DNA from: Bimastos eiseni
Lineage: Eukaryota; Annelida; Clitellata; Crassiclitellata; Lumbricidae
Direction of reading: 5' to 3'
DNA length: 64,000 nucleotides
NCBI GenBank assembly: GCA_959347315.1
Contig: OY365814.1
Span: 29,153,402 to 29,217,401 of the forward strand
Positions 22,065 to 32,497 of the stretch are shown piece by piece. The first letter of the stretch is position 1, and every line of letters starts with the position of its first letter. The position numbers and the translations under genes were made by a program. Under the pieces are notes generated by a model. That model was given only the letters and a program-made list of their open reading frames with translations, was not told where the DNA came from and made no database searches.

Positions 22065-22690
22065 TTCCCTGTCTGTCCGTCTGTCTGTCTGTCTCCCTGG
22101 TAGTCTGTTTCTCAATGTCTGTGTGTGTTTCCCAGTGTTATTCTGTCTGTCTGTGACTGTATGCTTGCGTCATTGTCTATATCGTAGTCTGCGGCGTGTG
22201 TATCTGTCCATCCGTCCGTCTGTCTGTCTGTCCTTGTATTCGTCTTTTGATGTGTGTATACGTCTGTCCAACTGTTCCTCGTTCCTTAGATGTCCGCTTT
22301 CGCTGAGTGCCATCCGTTGTCTGTGTACTGTAGCTCTATTGAATACAAGACGAATACAAGGACAGACGTCTCTCTATCTGTCTCTCTATCTGTCTATATA
22401 TCTATCTGACTGTCTATCTGTCTCTTCATCTGTCTATCTCTCTGTCTATCTCTCTGTCTATCTGTCTCTCTATCTGTCTCTTCATCTGTCTCTTCATCTG
22501 TCTATCTCTCTGTCTATCTCTCTGTCTATCTGTCTCTCTATCTGTCTCTCCATCTGTCTGGCTATCAACCTGTCTGCCTGTCTACTTATCTGTCTGCCTG
22601 CCTGCCCTTCGGTCTGTCCATCTACCTGTCTGTCAGTCTGAGAGTCTCTTTTTCTGTCTGTCTGTCTGTATGCATGTATGTCTGTCTGTC
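22065..22690. repeat. (TCTG)n/(TCTATCTG)n microsatellite
   Basis: About 600 bp of CTGT and CTAT units. A GAATACAAGACGAATACAAG duplication interrupts it at 22340. Cys/Leu/Ser-rich frames are artefacts. Confidence 0.95.
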
Positions 22691-22979
22691 CGTCCGGAGT
22701 TCATGAACTCTCTCTTCTACCCTGGAATGAGTTATGGATTCCGGTTGATCTCTGGAAGCGATCGCAGGCAGCATAGGAGGAGGAGGAGGCGGAAGAATGC
22801 CTCCTCGCTTCCTGTTTCCACTCCGACAACCTCCCAATCCATCCACTCTCCGTCCGTCCATCGAAGTATTGATTTCAGAAAGACAACATGCAATTATATA
22901 GCTCCACTTTATACTCGCCGAACCCCAAACAGAGTGCCAGTCGGTGAATATAAAGCTAGCCTGGTACACTTGTTTTGGA

Positions 22980-23225
22980 CTGCATTCGGATTTAGGCACC
23001 ATTGATATAGCGCCTCTTTAATCCAAATAAATCAAAGAGTTGTTCTCGGTGGATGCGAGGCGCCTAGTGGTTCTTGCCTGGTATGTAAGGGTCCTCAGCA
23101 GGGACTGGATTTTTACAGCGCCTTTCGATGTTGACAAATAATCAGAGTTTTGCGCAGTTTGACTTTATAGTTATTCGCGCCATGAATGGATCCATTATAT
23201 AAATAAACTGCATAAAAAAATAAAA
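22980..23225. repeat. Cluster of GCGCCTCT tail motifs
   Basis: ATATAGCGCCTCTTT at 22998, GAGGCGCCTAGTGG at 23057 and ACAGCGCCTTTCG at 23116 look like 3' remnants of a retroelement family seen throughout the window. Confidence 0.5.
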
Positions 23226-23229
23226 ATGC

Positions 23230-23362
23230 CTACATACATAAAGATACATGCATGCACGCCTACATTATATATATATGTATATATATATAATATATATATA
23301 TATATAATATATATGTATATATATAATATGTATATATATATAATATGTATATATATAATATG
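23230..23362. repeat. (TA)n microsatellite with ATATGTATATATA units
   Basis: About 130 bp of alternating T/A with regular TGTATATATA units. A tail motif ATATAGCGCCC follows at 23409. Confidence 0.9.
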
Positions 23363-23794
23363 TATATATATTTACAGTCAGTCATTCATTCACTCGTTCA
23401 GTGGACTTATATAGCGCCCATTCAAGATAACCTACTCATGGGGTGCGTTGCTAGCCCAACTCGGCGATAAAGAACAAATATCAGATTCGTGTAAAGTAAA
23501 GTTTGTATACGGATTCTCCAGCTAAAACAGCACACCAGATCTGAAGTAATATTATTCAATGTGGTCGGTCAAGTCACTGAAAATGCGCGACGTTGCTTCG
23601 TTGAAGTGTGTTCAAAAGGGAACAAGACCCGAGGTAGGGCAACAAAACTCCCGCAAGTAGGCTGGGACATTCCCTATCGACTGGCAAATTCAGACCCATA
23701 CGGAAATCCCAAATTCAATGCGCAGGGAAAGAGGAAGCCAGTGGACGGCTCACTCTTTTTCTGTTTACTATGATTAACGAACTGTTTCTGTAAC

Positions 23795-23955
23795 GCGTCC
23801 TTTAAGTAAGACTCTGTTTTATTAAGACGCGCTATAAATGATAGTTGTATTGTACGCACATAATGCGAGATATGGTCACGTTTTGAAAGACTACCAACAA
23901 GCCAGCACTGCACGAAGCACGCTCTCAATCTGTGCATTGCGTCCTAAGGGAGGCC
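23795..23955 (-). pseudogene. Decayed non-LTR reverse-transcriptase end, minus strand
   Basis: The minus frame contains KRDHISHYVRTIQLSF and the DNA parallels 7960-8120 (GTGACCATATCTCGCATTAT and GTGCTTCGTGCAG). It ends in TTTATAGCGCGTC, the tail motif. It is a second member of the same LINE family. Confidence 0.55.
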
Positions 23956-24625
23956 AGTAATATACACTGAAAACAATTTCCGATTAAGGCAAAAACAAGA
24001 TACACATTTTGGTGCTTCATCATGCAGCTTACTGCTAACAATTTCTGTTGCCAGTTTTGCGTGAAATTCACATCCGCAGAACTTGAGCCTGGTCGCTTGA
24101 ACTTGATATATTACTTCAATGCTTGTGTGCAGCAGACATTAGCTTTTAATGGTGAACTGGATTGGTGTAAATCTTTGGTTGCATACATCTACTTTATTAT
24201 GGGTATACTATACCCGAGCCCTTGAGTGAGCTTGAAATGCGCCATATAAGTATGAAGATGCCACTGGAGGTGGAGGACTATCAGCCAAATGCAGCCAACT
24301 GTAATCTCGGAAATTGTTTTGTACATAGAGAAAGAGTTGGCCAAAAATGATCACTCAAAGCGATACAGCACTATAGAAGGGTGCGCTATTACATTTGCAT
24401 GGAGTAGGATGAGGATAAGATCTTCCAGATTGTCTCAGACAGTCTGTATGTGCGTCTGCTTCATCCTCCTACCCTTTCTCTCACTTATCCTTTTACGTCT
24501 GTCTGTCTAACTTGCTCTGTAAGTATGTGTCATTAATTATTCCGTCCGTCCATCTCTGCCCTTATCAATCTACCTCCTCTCACATAGCCTACGACGTGTT
24601 TGTTTCTCTCTACGTCTTTATCTGA

Positions 24626-24790
24626 CAGTCAGTCAGTCAGTCAGTCAGTCAGTCAGTCAGTCAGTCAGTCAGTCAGTCAGTCAGTCAGTCAGTCAGTCAG
24701 TCAGTCAGTCAGTCAGTCAGTCAGTCAGTCAGTCAGTCAGTCAGTCAGTCAGTCAGTCAGTCAGTCAGTCTGTCTGTCTGCCTATCCTCT
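24626..24790. repeat. (CAGT)n microsatellite, about 36 perfect units
   Basis: A pure array from 24626 to about 24769, then TCTGTCTG. Same unit as the array at 4317. Confidence 0.95.
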
Positions 24791-25008
24791 TTTGTTGTCA
24801 TGGCGTCTCTCATGTCTTCTTAGAGCAAGTGTCATATCTGACCAAGTACAAATTGTCTGGCTATTCAGTGGCGACCAAATGACTGCCAATATGCAATCCT
24901 CTTACCTGAAACAGTATACACATTGTATCCTATCTGAGGATTTATATATCGCCTCTCTCGGAACTAGCTATTAAAGTGTCTGACTCCACGTAGGACGACT
25001 GCACGCCC

Positions 25009-25077
25009 AGACACATCTACACAGAGGTTAGGGTCAATTCATTCTTTTGGAGGTGACGTCGTGACGTACATGTACTA
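25009..25077 (+). repeat. Dispersed repeat pair, copy A
   Basis: About 69 bp shared with 27194-27264 in the same orientation. Blocks include GACACATCTA, GGTCAATTCATT and GGTGACGTCGTGACGTACAT. Confidence 0.75.
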
Positions 25078-25079
25078 GT

Positions 25080-26225
25080 CCGTATTGCAATAACTTCCGG
25101 TCTAGGCTGTAGAAAGTAAATCATGACGCAGGGTTGTTTGTGCACGTGACATGACGGTAAACAAACTTCCGGAAGTAGAAATGTCGACCCAGTTACGCCA
25201 CGGCGCCACAAATTGTTCTTCGAGCGTCGCTTTGGAATAATATTCAATGGCAATTAGAACTACCTATTCAAAGAAACATTTTTCAAATTTGCATGTGAAC
25301 GTCACGGTGATTCGGTGAAACTATTTTTTTACTCAGCACTCGGTGCGATTTGGTTTTTGGAACGTTTTCCCGATGCGCATGCGCTGTCTCAGTTCCGTGC
25401 GATCTGGCTGCGTAGAGGGGAGGAGGGCGTTGCCGCCCGGCGGACATGATGGAAGGACGGGTGTTCACTGAGCCCAGTGTTCTCATCGTAATGGACTTGC
25501 AGATTTGCCCGCTAGAGTTGATTACGTACGGCTTTTGACTTTGTGAACTGAAAGATGTCAGAGGGAAATCGGACGGGGGGTGTTTATGAAACAGAGGGAG
25601 GTGTTATTCAATGGACTAAATTGAATCCACTGTAGATGTCTAGGCACAGGCCAACTGTACAACTCTCAAGGTTTCAAACCCTTCACATATTTCGTTTTCA
25701 GTGTTGAAGACAACGAAGACAATTTTTTTTAAAGTAGGGCATATTATTTTTATCGTGTGTGTTTAAAGTATGTAGGAATTGTAGGCTTTTTGGCTTGTTG
25801 TCTTTAATCTTATATAATAGGTGATTTCTTGATGCCAACGTGAAAAACAGTGCAACACACAATAGCTATGATGACAATTGTTCAGCACACAAAAGACCAA
25901 ATTACAATAAACCACTGCACAATAGCGTAGGAGACAATAATGTATTTATATAGTACCCCAATAAACAGATATCCAACTCACTGTTGCCCCATACCGATAG
26001 ATAGGGGGCCATCGTCCAAGGGACATTAGTGCAATAGGCAATGGGGGAATTTACATTAACTGATAACACAGTCACCCAGAACGCAAACAATGGCAAGGCT
26101 TTTTCTTTAAATATGAAAATGAGAAAAATGAAAAAAGACGTTTGTTTCACGCAGTCAACGCATTTTAATATATAATCCGAGGATTGATTTTTAGTGTAAT
26201 TCATTGGTTCATTCATAAAAATCAA
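25080..26225. other. No gene recognised
   Basis: 25280-25500 is GC-richer and CpG-containing without a recognisable frame. Elsewhere the DNA is AT-rich. ATATAGTACCCC and ATATAGTGCC tail motifs lie at 25948 and 26234. Confidence 0.4.
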
Positions 26226-26269
26226 AACATTTATATAGTGCCAGAATAGATGGAGACTACCGGAGTGGG

Positions 26270-26450
26270 TTTGTATGGACGGATCGATGGATGGATGGAT
26301 GGACGGACGGACGAATGGATTAATGGATGGACGGATGGATGGGTGGGTGCATGAATGGGTGGCTGAATGGGTGGGTTGGTAGATGGATGGGTAGATGCAT
26401 GGATGGATGGCTTGTTGGGTAGATGGATGGACGGAAGCATGGAATGATGG
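26270..26450. repeat. (GGAT)n microsatellite
   Basis: GGATGGATGGAC and GGGTGGGT units. The reverse-complement ATCC arrays elsewhere are the same class. Confidence 0.9.
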
Positions 26451-27193
26451 AATTATGTTTAGAGGGTGGATTGGTAGTAGAAACGGGTGGAAAGATGCAT
26501 AGCAGCACGGGGGGATCCAGACGAGTGTTTTGGTTCGGTGAGTATTTGAACTGGTATTAACTCAAAGCGCCGATATTCAATAATGTGCTTCAACTTTGGC
26601 ATCGAATCACTGCCTTCAGTCCGTTACTAGTCCGTTCTGTCACGGCTGACGATGCTTTAATGACCGTCGGTCGATAGTACCGTAAATAACGACTGTAGTC
26701 TGGGCGATAATATGCGCTTGCTGCAAAGCAATGGCATCCTACATGGCGTTGGTAGAAGAGGATCTGGACGATCCATTGTGAAGAGGAAAGCCAGGAAATC
26801 CCAGAATGGTTCCCGAGTGACATCTTGCGGGCAGTTTATACGCCTTCGACATGACTGCGATGATGTCGTGGTTGGCGGTTAGACACGCTGCCGTCTTAAC
26901 GCTCGCGTTGTTCCCTTGTCTGGGATGTGGAGATGCGGAGGTGCTTGGAGAAGCTGTGGGATTAGGAGAAGGATGCGAAGGAGGGTGGCTTGGTCTGTTT
27001 CAGTTATGATGTTCCGTCGATGGATGGGTGGAATTGGTGAATTGTTGGATGAATGGATGGACGGACGGACAAAGAGACTAGTGGGTTGCTGGACTTTTGG
27101 GGTTGGTTGACCACTGGTCTGTGAGTGGATGGACATAGAGTTGGTGGACTGGGGTGAGCGGGTGCGTGGGTAATTAAGTGGATCCAGTACATG

Positions 27194-27264
27194 CCTAGAC
27201 ACATCTAGACAGAGGCTAGTGGTCAATTCATTATTTTGAAGGTGACGTCGTGACGTACATGTAC
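27194..27264 (+). repeat. Dispersed repeat pair, copy B
   Basis: See the copy at 25009. About 85% identical by eye, including the self-complementary GACGTCGTGACGTAC core. Confidence 0.75.
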
Positions 27265-27279
27265 GACTGGATTCACCCA

Positions 27280-27650
27280 TCCATCCACTTAATTATGGGT
27301 GTGTGTTGTAGTATGTTGGGTGGGTGTTGTGGTATGTTTGGTGGGTGTTGTGGTATGTTGGGTGATTGTTGTGGTAAGTGGGCTTGAGCTTTGGATGTAT
27401 GTTGGAAGAGGGAAAGATTGATGGATGCGTGGGTTGATGGCTTTGGTGGGTTGGTTATGTGGGTGGGTAGGTTGGTATGGGTAGGTGTGTGGGATAGTGG
27501 GTGGGAAGGTATGAGTGGGTAGACGATTTGTTGGTTGTCTTGAGTTACTGGAATTGGTACATGGATGAATGTATTGATGGAGAAATGAATGGACGGATGA
27601 ATGAATGAATGGATGAATGAACGAATGGACGAATGCATTACCAGAGGAAC
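27280..27650. repeat. GT-rich minisatellite (about 20-bp unit) then GGAT/GAAT units
   Basis: Units like GGTGTTGTGGTATGTTGGG repeat about four times at 27285-27380. Irregular GGTTGG-rich sequence and (GAAT)n follow. Confidence 0.85.
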
Positions 27651-27654
27651 AGAG

Positions 27655-28640
27655 CGGATGACCAAAGACATCGGGCAACCAACAACAATCGGCTTCACTT
27701 TGATGACTGTGGAAGGGCAGCAGAGGTTGGAGGGATGGAGGGAAGGGAGGGAGGGAGGTAGAAGGGTTCGCTTCTGAGGCAATTGGAGGAAAAGGGGCAC
27801 CAATAAAGGGCAGGCAATTGCATTAGGCGACCATCGAGCGTTGCTGACAACAGAGCCATGCAACGCAGCAACGACAACGGCCGGAAGTCACGGCCGAGCG
27901 ATGAAGGCAGATGAAGCGTGACAGGTCAGCGTCTGCCGCGGCCAAATGTAATTGGGTCAGTTGGTGCCCAGGTCGAAGGTCAACAGGAGAAGAATTCCTC
28001 TCACACATCGAATTTCGACCTTTGGATTGTCCAAGTTAGGATCATGAATAATAATTCTGATTAAAGATTCTGTTCTATGATAGCGAATTACGGCTATTGT
28101 CTATGATTAAAGATCGCGTCGTATTATTCTGATTTATGTTTAAGATTTCTGATAATGATTACGATTATGATTTTTGATCATTATTTATGACCAAGTCTTT
28201 TGATTAGGGATTAAGAGTTTCGATTATGAATATGATTAATGATTATTATTGATGATTATGATTATGTTATTGTTCATATGATTGTTTATTGCCGCTATAA
28301 TGCAGATGACGTAATCGTAGTAAATGTCAATGGCTCTGCTAAGGCGTCTTGGTTGTTCCCTGCTAAGTCTAGGAGGAACACTGGTTTCAAGAATTAAATA
28401 TATTTTCACCTAAGAGACCATGAATCATATAGAAGAATTTCGGTCACACCGGAAAATAAAAGACGACCACAAAATAAACTCATTCGGATACAAAAATTAA
28501 GCTCGGTTGGTCTCCAACGAACACGGAACCAAGTGCTAGCGTACAAAAGCCATGCAGCCATAGCTACTTACATTAGACTTAACTACTGATCAGGAACTCT
28601 TGGCACCCGTCCTTTAAAATACAACGCTACCGTCAACGAC
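27655..28640. other. Unique DNA with a degenerate GATTATGATTAT tract
   Basis: 27800-28010 is GC-rich mixed sequence. 28040-28290 is made of GATTA words. No gene was recognised. Confidence 0.5.
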
Positions 28641-28649
28641 GTACTGTTA

Positions 28650-28775
28650 TCTAGTCGTAATCGTAATCTTAATCGCCCAAACTTCGAAAGCGTCACATGA
28701 AAGCCAAGCGCAAGGCACCAGCTTATTCACGAGCGCTGCTTCGAATGAAATGGGTTGTCTAAATACCTATGCCAA
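28650..28775 (+). repeat. Dispersed repeat with CACCAGCTTATTCACGAGC, copy 1
   Basis: The 19-mer at 28716-28734 and about 100 bp around it recur at 36960-37045 and 38650-38745 in the same orientation. The shared part includes CCAAACT upstream and AAGCCAAGCGCAAGG. Confidence 0.75.
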
Positions 28776-29711
28776 GCTTTTCAACTAAGCTTATAAACCA
28801 CAAACTCCGAAGATAAAAAACGAGTTCAGACGGGTTCGTGCTTCAAATTTTAGATCTCAAGTCTTATTATATAGGTCTATTTTTCGTACTACGCTGTAAG
28901 TTGCTTGCAATAACACTGACGCGATAGGGCGCATTAATTATAATTTTTATAACACAAGTTGTGAGCGTTTAAAAAGTTTGCAACGGCGAAAATATTAATC
29001 ATTCTAAAGTTAGATCTTAATTACGAGTTGGACGATCAGGTTGGTATTATAGCTTACTTATCTCTTTTGGAGCAGGTGACCACGTTCCCTCAAGCGCAAA
29101 TCTATGGTATTTGCGAATTCAATTGCACTGTGCATTCGACCAATCCTGAATTAGAACTTGCAGAGATTTGCGTGTATAATCTTATTAATTCCTTAGGATC
29201 TATTTGTCAAGTTTTGTTCTCAAATCAACCTCTGGGGCTCAGCCCTGTTTTATTCTCAAAATTCCACCTCTTCGCTTATAGTAATAGCCAACTCACTCTG
29301 TACCTCACTCCTTGGCCATCCCCCCGCTGAAATAAGCCTAGACTTCTGGTCGCCTAAATGTCATTCCAGGTTTCCTCATAATATTTGTGGTTAATCGGAT
29401 ATAAGCCTACTTATGACTATTGTTAGCATTACTTTTGATTATTCAGTCATTAGAATCAACAAGTAAGTTTGGAATTATAAACATAATAAGCCGCATCATG
29501 CAGGCGCCATCTTATTAGCGAGCTTTATATCTCAGTTGCGATGGCTTCGGATGCACGATCCGTCTAATGGCTTAGATCAGTTTTATCCGGAATCCGGATT
29601 ATGATAAGAGCGCGTTCGGAATGGGCTTAGAGGGATCCGACGAAGTTAATGGATATTGACAGCTCAGGCAAAGCATAGAATCTGACTTGTAGGGAAGGGT
29701 GCAGATTGGCA
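28776..29711. other. Left flank of the Polinton-like element, no gene recognised
   Basis: AT-rich DNA. A 100-codon plus frame at 29028-29330 has no recognisable domain or splice context. Confidence 0.4.
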
Positions 29712-29717
29712 GATTAA
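29712..29717 (+). other. 6-bp target-site duplication, left (GATTAA)
   Basis: GATTAA directly precedes the AGTAGTATAAG terminus. The same GATTAA follows the right terminus at 36913-36918. A 6-bp duplication is the Polinton/Maverick hallmark. Confidence 0.9.
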
Positions 29718-30144
29718 AGTAGTATAAGATGTAGCAAGCGGGGCCAAACCACCTAATCCTAGGTTAAAACCACCCTCCTAATAGGCTAAAAACTTTTTTA
29801 TCCTATAGCCTAGGTTAAAAACCACCAATAACAACATCAACCTAACCATAGGTTATAACCAACATCAACCAATAACCAGGAAAAAACGCCAGGAACTTTC
29901 CAATAGTTTCGACCCTGGCAATAGGCTAAAAACTTTTTTTATCCTATAGCCTAGGTTAAAAACCACCAATAACAACATCAATCTAACCATAGGTTATAAC
30001 CAACATCAACCAATAACCAGGAAAAAACGCCAGGAACTTTCCAATAGTTTCGACCTGGCGTGCACAACCTATAGGCATGGTCAAAACAACCACCTATACT
30101 CCCTATAAGTCAAAAGCCAAGGTAATTTCTAAAGTTTTCGATAA
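29718..30144 (+). repeat. Left terminal inverted repeat, with internal 140-bp duplication
   Basis: It pairs with 36629-36912 from AGTAGTATAAGATGTAGC inwards to CAAAAGCCAAGG...AAAGTTTTC. It is longer than the right copy because a 140-bp segment is present twice (29781-29920 and 29921-30060). It is rich in GGTTAAAACCAC words. Confidence 0.9.
29781..30060 (+). repeat. Tandem duplication (2 x 140 bp) inside the left TIR
   Basis: ATAGGCTAAAAACTTTTTT starts at 29781 and again at 29921. The units differ by one T in the T-run, CAACC/CAATC, and CCCTGGC/CCTGGCG at the junction. The right TIR holds one unit. Confidence 0.92.
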
Positions 30145-30531
30145 TGGAAAATTTGGTTAAAACCATCGATAAAACCGCGCTAATGTAAAACCTCTTGGAT
30201 ATTATGTTAAAACCACGCACCAACTCGATAAAGGTTCTGGAATTTCACAACAATGATCCATTACACACCAACACATATGATATTAACCTATACCCACATC
30301 CTCAGTAATATCCTGTTATAGACCTAATTATAACGTAAATTTACTATAGTTTTGCATGTAGGCCTATATCTTGAAGTTCGATATTTATGCGAATTTCCCC
30401 AGTGCTAAGATTCGCCCCCGCCACTGGTTCGTATTAATGAAATTCATATCTTTCAATTCCCTCGCCTATAATAGCATTTTTAGTAAATCTTAGAATATCT
30501 GACTGCATTTTTAATATATCAAGATTTTATT
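30145..30531. other. Non-coding DNA between left TIR and first gene
   Basis: AT-rich, with TTAAAACCA words near 30157 and 30206 that echo the TIR. It may hold 3' ends of the leftward transcripts. There is no open frame of note. Confidence 0.5.
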
Positions 30532-30978
30532 TTAAGCAGACTTCGTTCCAGATCCACGCACCAAATCTCGGATCGATATGGCGCCGCCGTTACCAGACAG
30601 TAAATTATTTATATTCGCCGAAGGGTGGGGATATATTAAATTCTGTAACGTTTCCTTACTCTTTTGACTAAGTGTCGATTTCCATGGGAGTTATTAACCC
30701 CTTTAAGAAATCCTCGCTCCATTGTGGTGCAAATATTTTTGCCGCTGCTTTATCAACCATAGCTTTCCAGCATTAATAGCAACGGTCTTTCCAACATCTA
30801 TGGCCTTTTTCCCAATCTCCGTCGCAGCTTCTTTCCCAGCACTTAATGCAGTTGATGCTATCTGTCTTGCAGCATTCGAGGATAACATTCTTTTGAAAAA
30901 TCCTGATATCGTGTCAAATATTCCAGCGCCTCCTACGACGTATCTTTTAGCAAATCTTCTCTTAGTTATGACAATCAT
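30532..30978 (-). pseudogene. Small basic Gly/Ala-rich virion-type protein, frame broken near its C-terminus
   Basis: The open part (30703-30978, 91 residues) starts KRRFAKRYVVGGAG and continues with an amphipathic, Ala/Gly/Lys-rich stretch (AGKEAATEIGKKAIDVGKTV). The frame stops at 30703. Shifted frames just beyond stay open, and one runs to TAA at 30532, containing NLLSGNGGAISIRDLVRG. I infer one gene with a frameshift around 30680-30705. The start abuts the stop of the DUF8207-like gene upstream, with zero spacing (30978/30979). The composition suggests a membrane- or DNA-associated capsid component, but I do not recognise a family. It is the last gene of the leftward set. Confidence 0.6.
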
Positions 30979-31878
30979 TTATAATTGCATCATTAAATTT
31001 TTATAGTCTAACGCATTTATCTTATTTTGTATAAGTAACTCATCGCAGATACCTACTATCTCGTTTCTTAATCCTGTATTTCCCGCTCTGAAGCTAGTCA
31101 TTCGTAGAATTAACATATCCACTAACGCATTAGGGTCTTGTGGGAGAACTACGACTCCCTCACCCGTTGAGAAGCTCCCTTTCCGCATCGAGAGCAATGG
31201 CTTAATGATTTTATTATATTTTAGGCCTCTAGACGATTTGGGCTTATTCGGATTATTAGGTACATACAAGGCGCCCGTCGATTCAAGAATTTTCAAGTAC
31301 ACGTCCAGATCGTTTTGACTGTATATCGACTCGTTTGGTTCCTTCATCGTCATCAATTCCCATAGCCCTGGAGTTCCCTTGTAGGTGTTATTACCAATAG
31401 ATATATCGTCTTCTTCGATTGAAATTGGATAGTTTCCGATGAAAAAAACCCCATCTCTACAGTGTATTCCGAAGGTCGTGTCCGTCAACTTTTTATTCGC
31501 AGCGTATTCTTTTAAATATTTTGTGGCAATATCACCTAATTCCAAGGTTCTAATATCTGAAACGGGATCGTCCGCAAACACGTCTATTGAGGGATATTGT
31601 GTGAATTGAATCGCTTTCAACGATGTCGATAGCGATGCCGGCAATGCTCGAAGAGCTGTAGAAGTCGCCGTAGTGCTTTTCTCAATTGCGCCTAATTTTT
31701 TAGATCGTCCAGACTGCGAGTTGATTTTGGGTTTGTACGCCTTTATCAATTCCCGCTGAAGAGATATGTCCCCTAATTTCTCAGATAACAAGTCTTGTCT
31801 AATATTTTGCTTCATCTTGAAAAAATTCTCAACGATAAAGTCTCGTTTGGCTGGGTCCTGAATTTTTAGAAACGACAT
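30979..31878 (-). CDS. DUF8207-like element protein, intact, 299 aa
   Basis: An uninterrupted frame from ATG at 31878. Hallmarks are YKGTPGLWELMT near residue 165 and VVVLPQDPNALVDMLILRM, then AGNTGLRNEIVGICDELL, near residues 243-280. I recall this pairing from a family of unknown function (DUF8207) abundant in cnidarian and insect genomes beside integrases and PLA2-like proteins. The assignment needs a profile search. The N-terminal 60 residues are charged and helical. A Ser/Thr/Ala linker precedes the conserved core. The role is unknown. Context suggests a structural or morphogenesis protein. It and the coiled-coil gene are the two visibly intact genes here. Confidence 0.75.
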   Translation of the reverse strand: MSFLKIQDPAKRDFIVENFFKMKQNIRQDLLSEKLGDISLQRELIKAYKPKINSQSGRSKKLGAIEKSTTATSTALRALPASLSTSLKAIQFTQYPSIDVFADDPVSDIRTLELGDIATKYLKEYAANKKLTDTTFGIHCRDGVFFIGNYPISIEEDDISIGNNTYKGTPGLWELMTMKEPNESIYSQNDLDVYLKILESTGALYVPNNPNKPKSSRGLKYNKIIKPLLSMRKGSFSTGEGVVVLPQDPNALVDMLILRMTSFRAGNTGLRNEIVGICDELLIQNKINALDYKNLMMQL

Positions 31879-31944
31879 TTTTAAGTTGGAAACATAATAT
31901 TTAAACGTAAAAACGTAAAACGTAAATTTACGTTCATTTTGTAT

Positions 31945-32463
31945 TCAATTCGTTTTGCCTAAGTGTTTAGTCGCTTCATCTATGTTGATATTGGTTTTAC
32001 TCCTAACCTCTTCCTTCATCTGATTAAATTTCTCGAACTCACTCAGAATAACGGAATATTCAAAGTCTGAGATATTATTATCATCTAGGGCTTTTGAAAC
32101 GAGGTCGCTGATCGAATTGAGTCTCCCTTCGGCTATAGTCCTGATTTTTGCATGTTTATCTTGTCGCAACGATAATATTCGGCGGACTTGGGTCGATATC
32201 AAAGATAGTGCTCCAGCTCCGGCGGATAAAGATACCACGATGGTGGCGGCGGGTGCGGCTACGACGGAACTTAGAAAAGTTACACCTAATACGCTGAGTC
32301 CCGAAGATGTAAGGGTTAACAAACCTCCCAACGCTTCGACAACTTTAACACTCTTTTGATATTTTTTACAGATTACGTCTCTCTTTTCACGTTCTCGTAA
32401 GATTTCCTGTTGAATTTCAGATATTTTCTGAAGGCGATAAGTGTCTGCTTTGTTCAATTCCAT
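31945..32463 (-). CDS. Coiled-coil/transmembrane element protein, intact, 172 aa
   Basis: Residues 1-40 form a charged, heptad-like helix (KISEIQQEILREREKRDVIC). Residues about 41-93 are strongly hydrophobic with small residues (VTFLSSVVAAPAATIVVSLS), enough for one or two membrane spans. Residues 94-172 are again charged and helical, with LNSISDLVSKALDDNNISD. The layout is typical of a conserved uncharacterised protein accompanying these integrase/PLA2 elements, as I remember it. A membrane-active or fusion-helper role is possible but is inference only. The start context is TTATAAAATGG and the gene lies 67 bp upstream of the DUF8207-like gene. Confidence 0.75.
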   Translation of the reverse strand: MELNKADTYRLQKISEIQQEILREREKRDVICKKYQKSVKVVEALGGLLTLTSSGLSVLGVTFLSSVVAAPAATIVVSLSAGAGALSLISTQVRRILSLRQDKHAKIRTIAEGRLNSISDLVSKALDDNNISDFEYSVILSEFEKFNQMKEEVRSKTNINIDEATKHLGKTN

Positions 32464-32497
32464 TTTATAATATCAAAGAATATTTTTAAAATGGAAT
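32464..32497 (-). promoter_or_regulatory. AT-rich near-palindromic spacer before the coiled-coil gene
   Basis: Across the gene junction, AATTCCATTTTA and TAAAATGGAATT face each other with a 20-bp AT-rich centre. This puts the ATG of the coiled-coil gene in a TATAAAATGG context. A similar arrangement precedes the capsid gene at 34354-34395. Confidence 0.45.
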
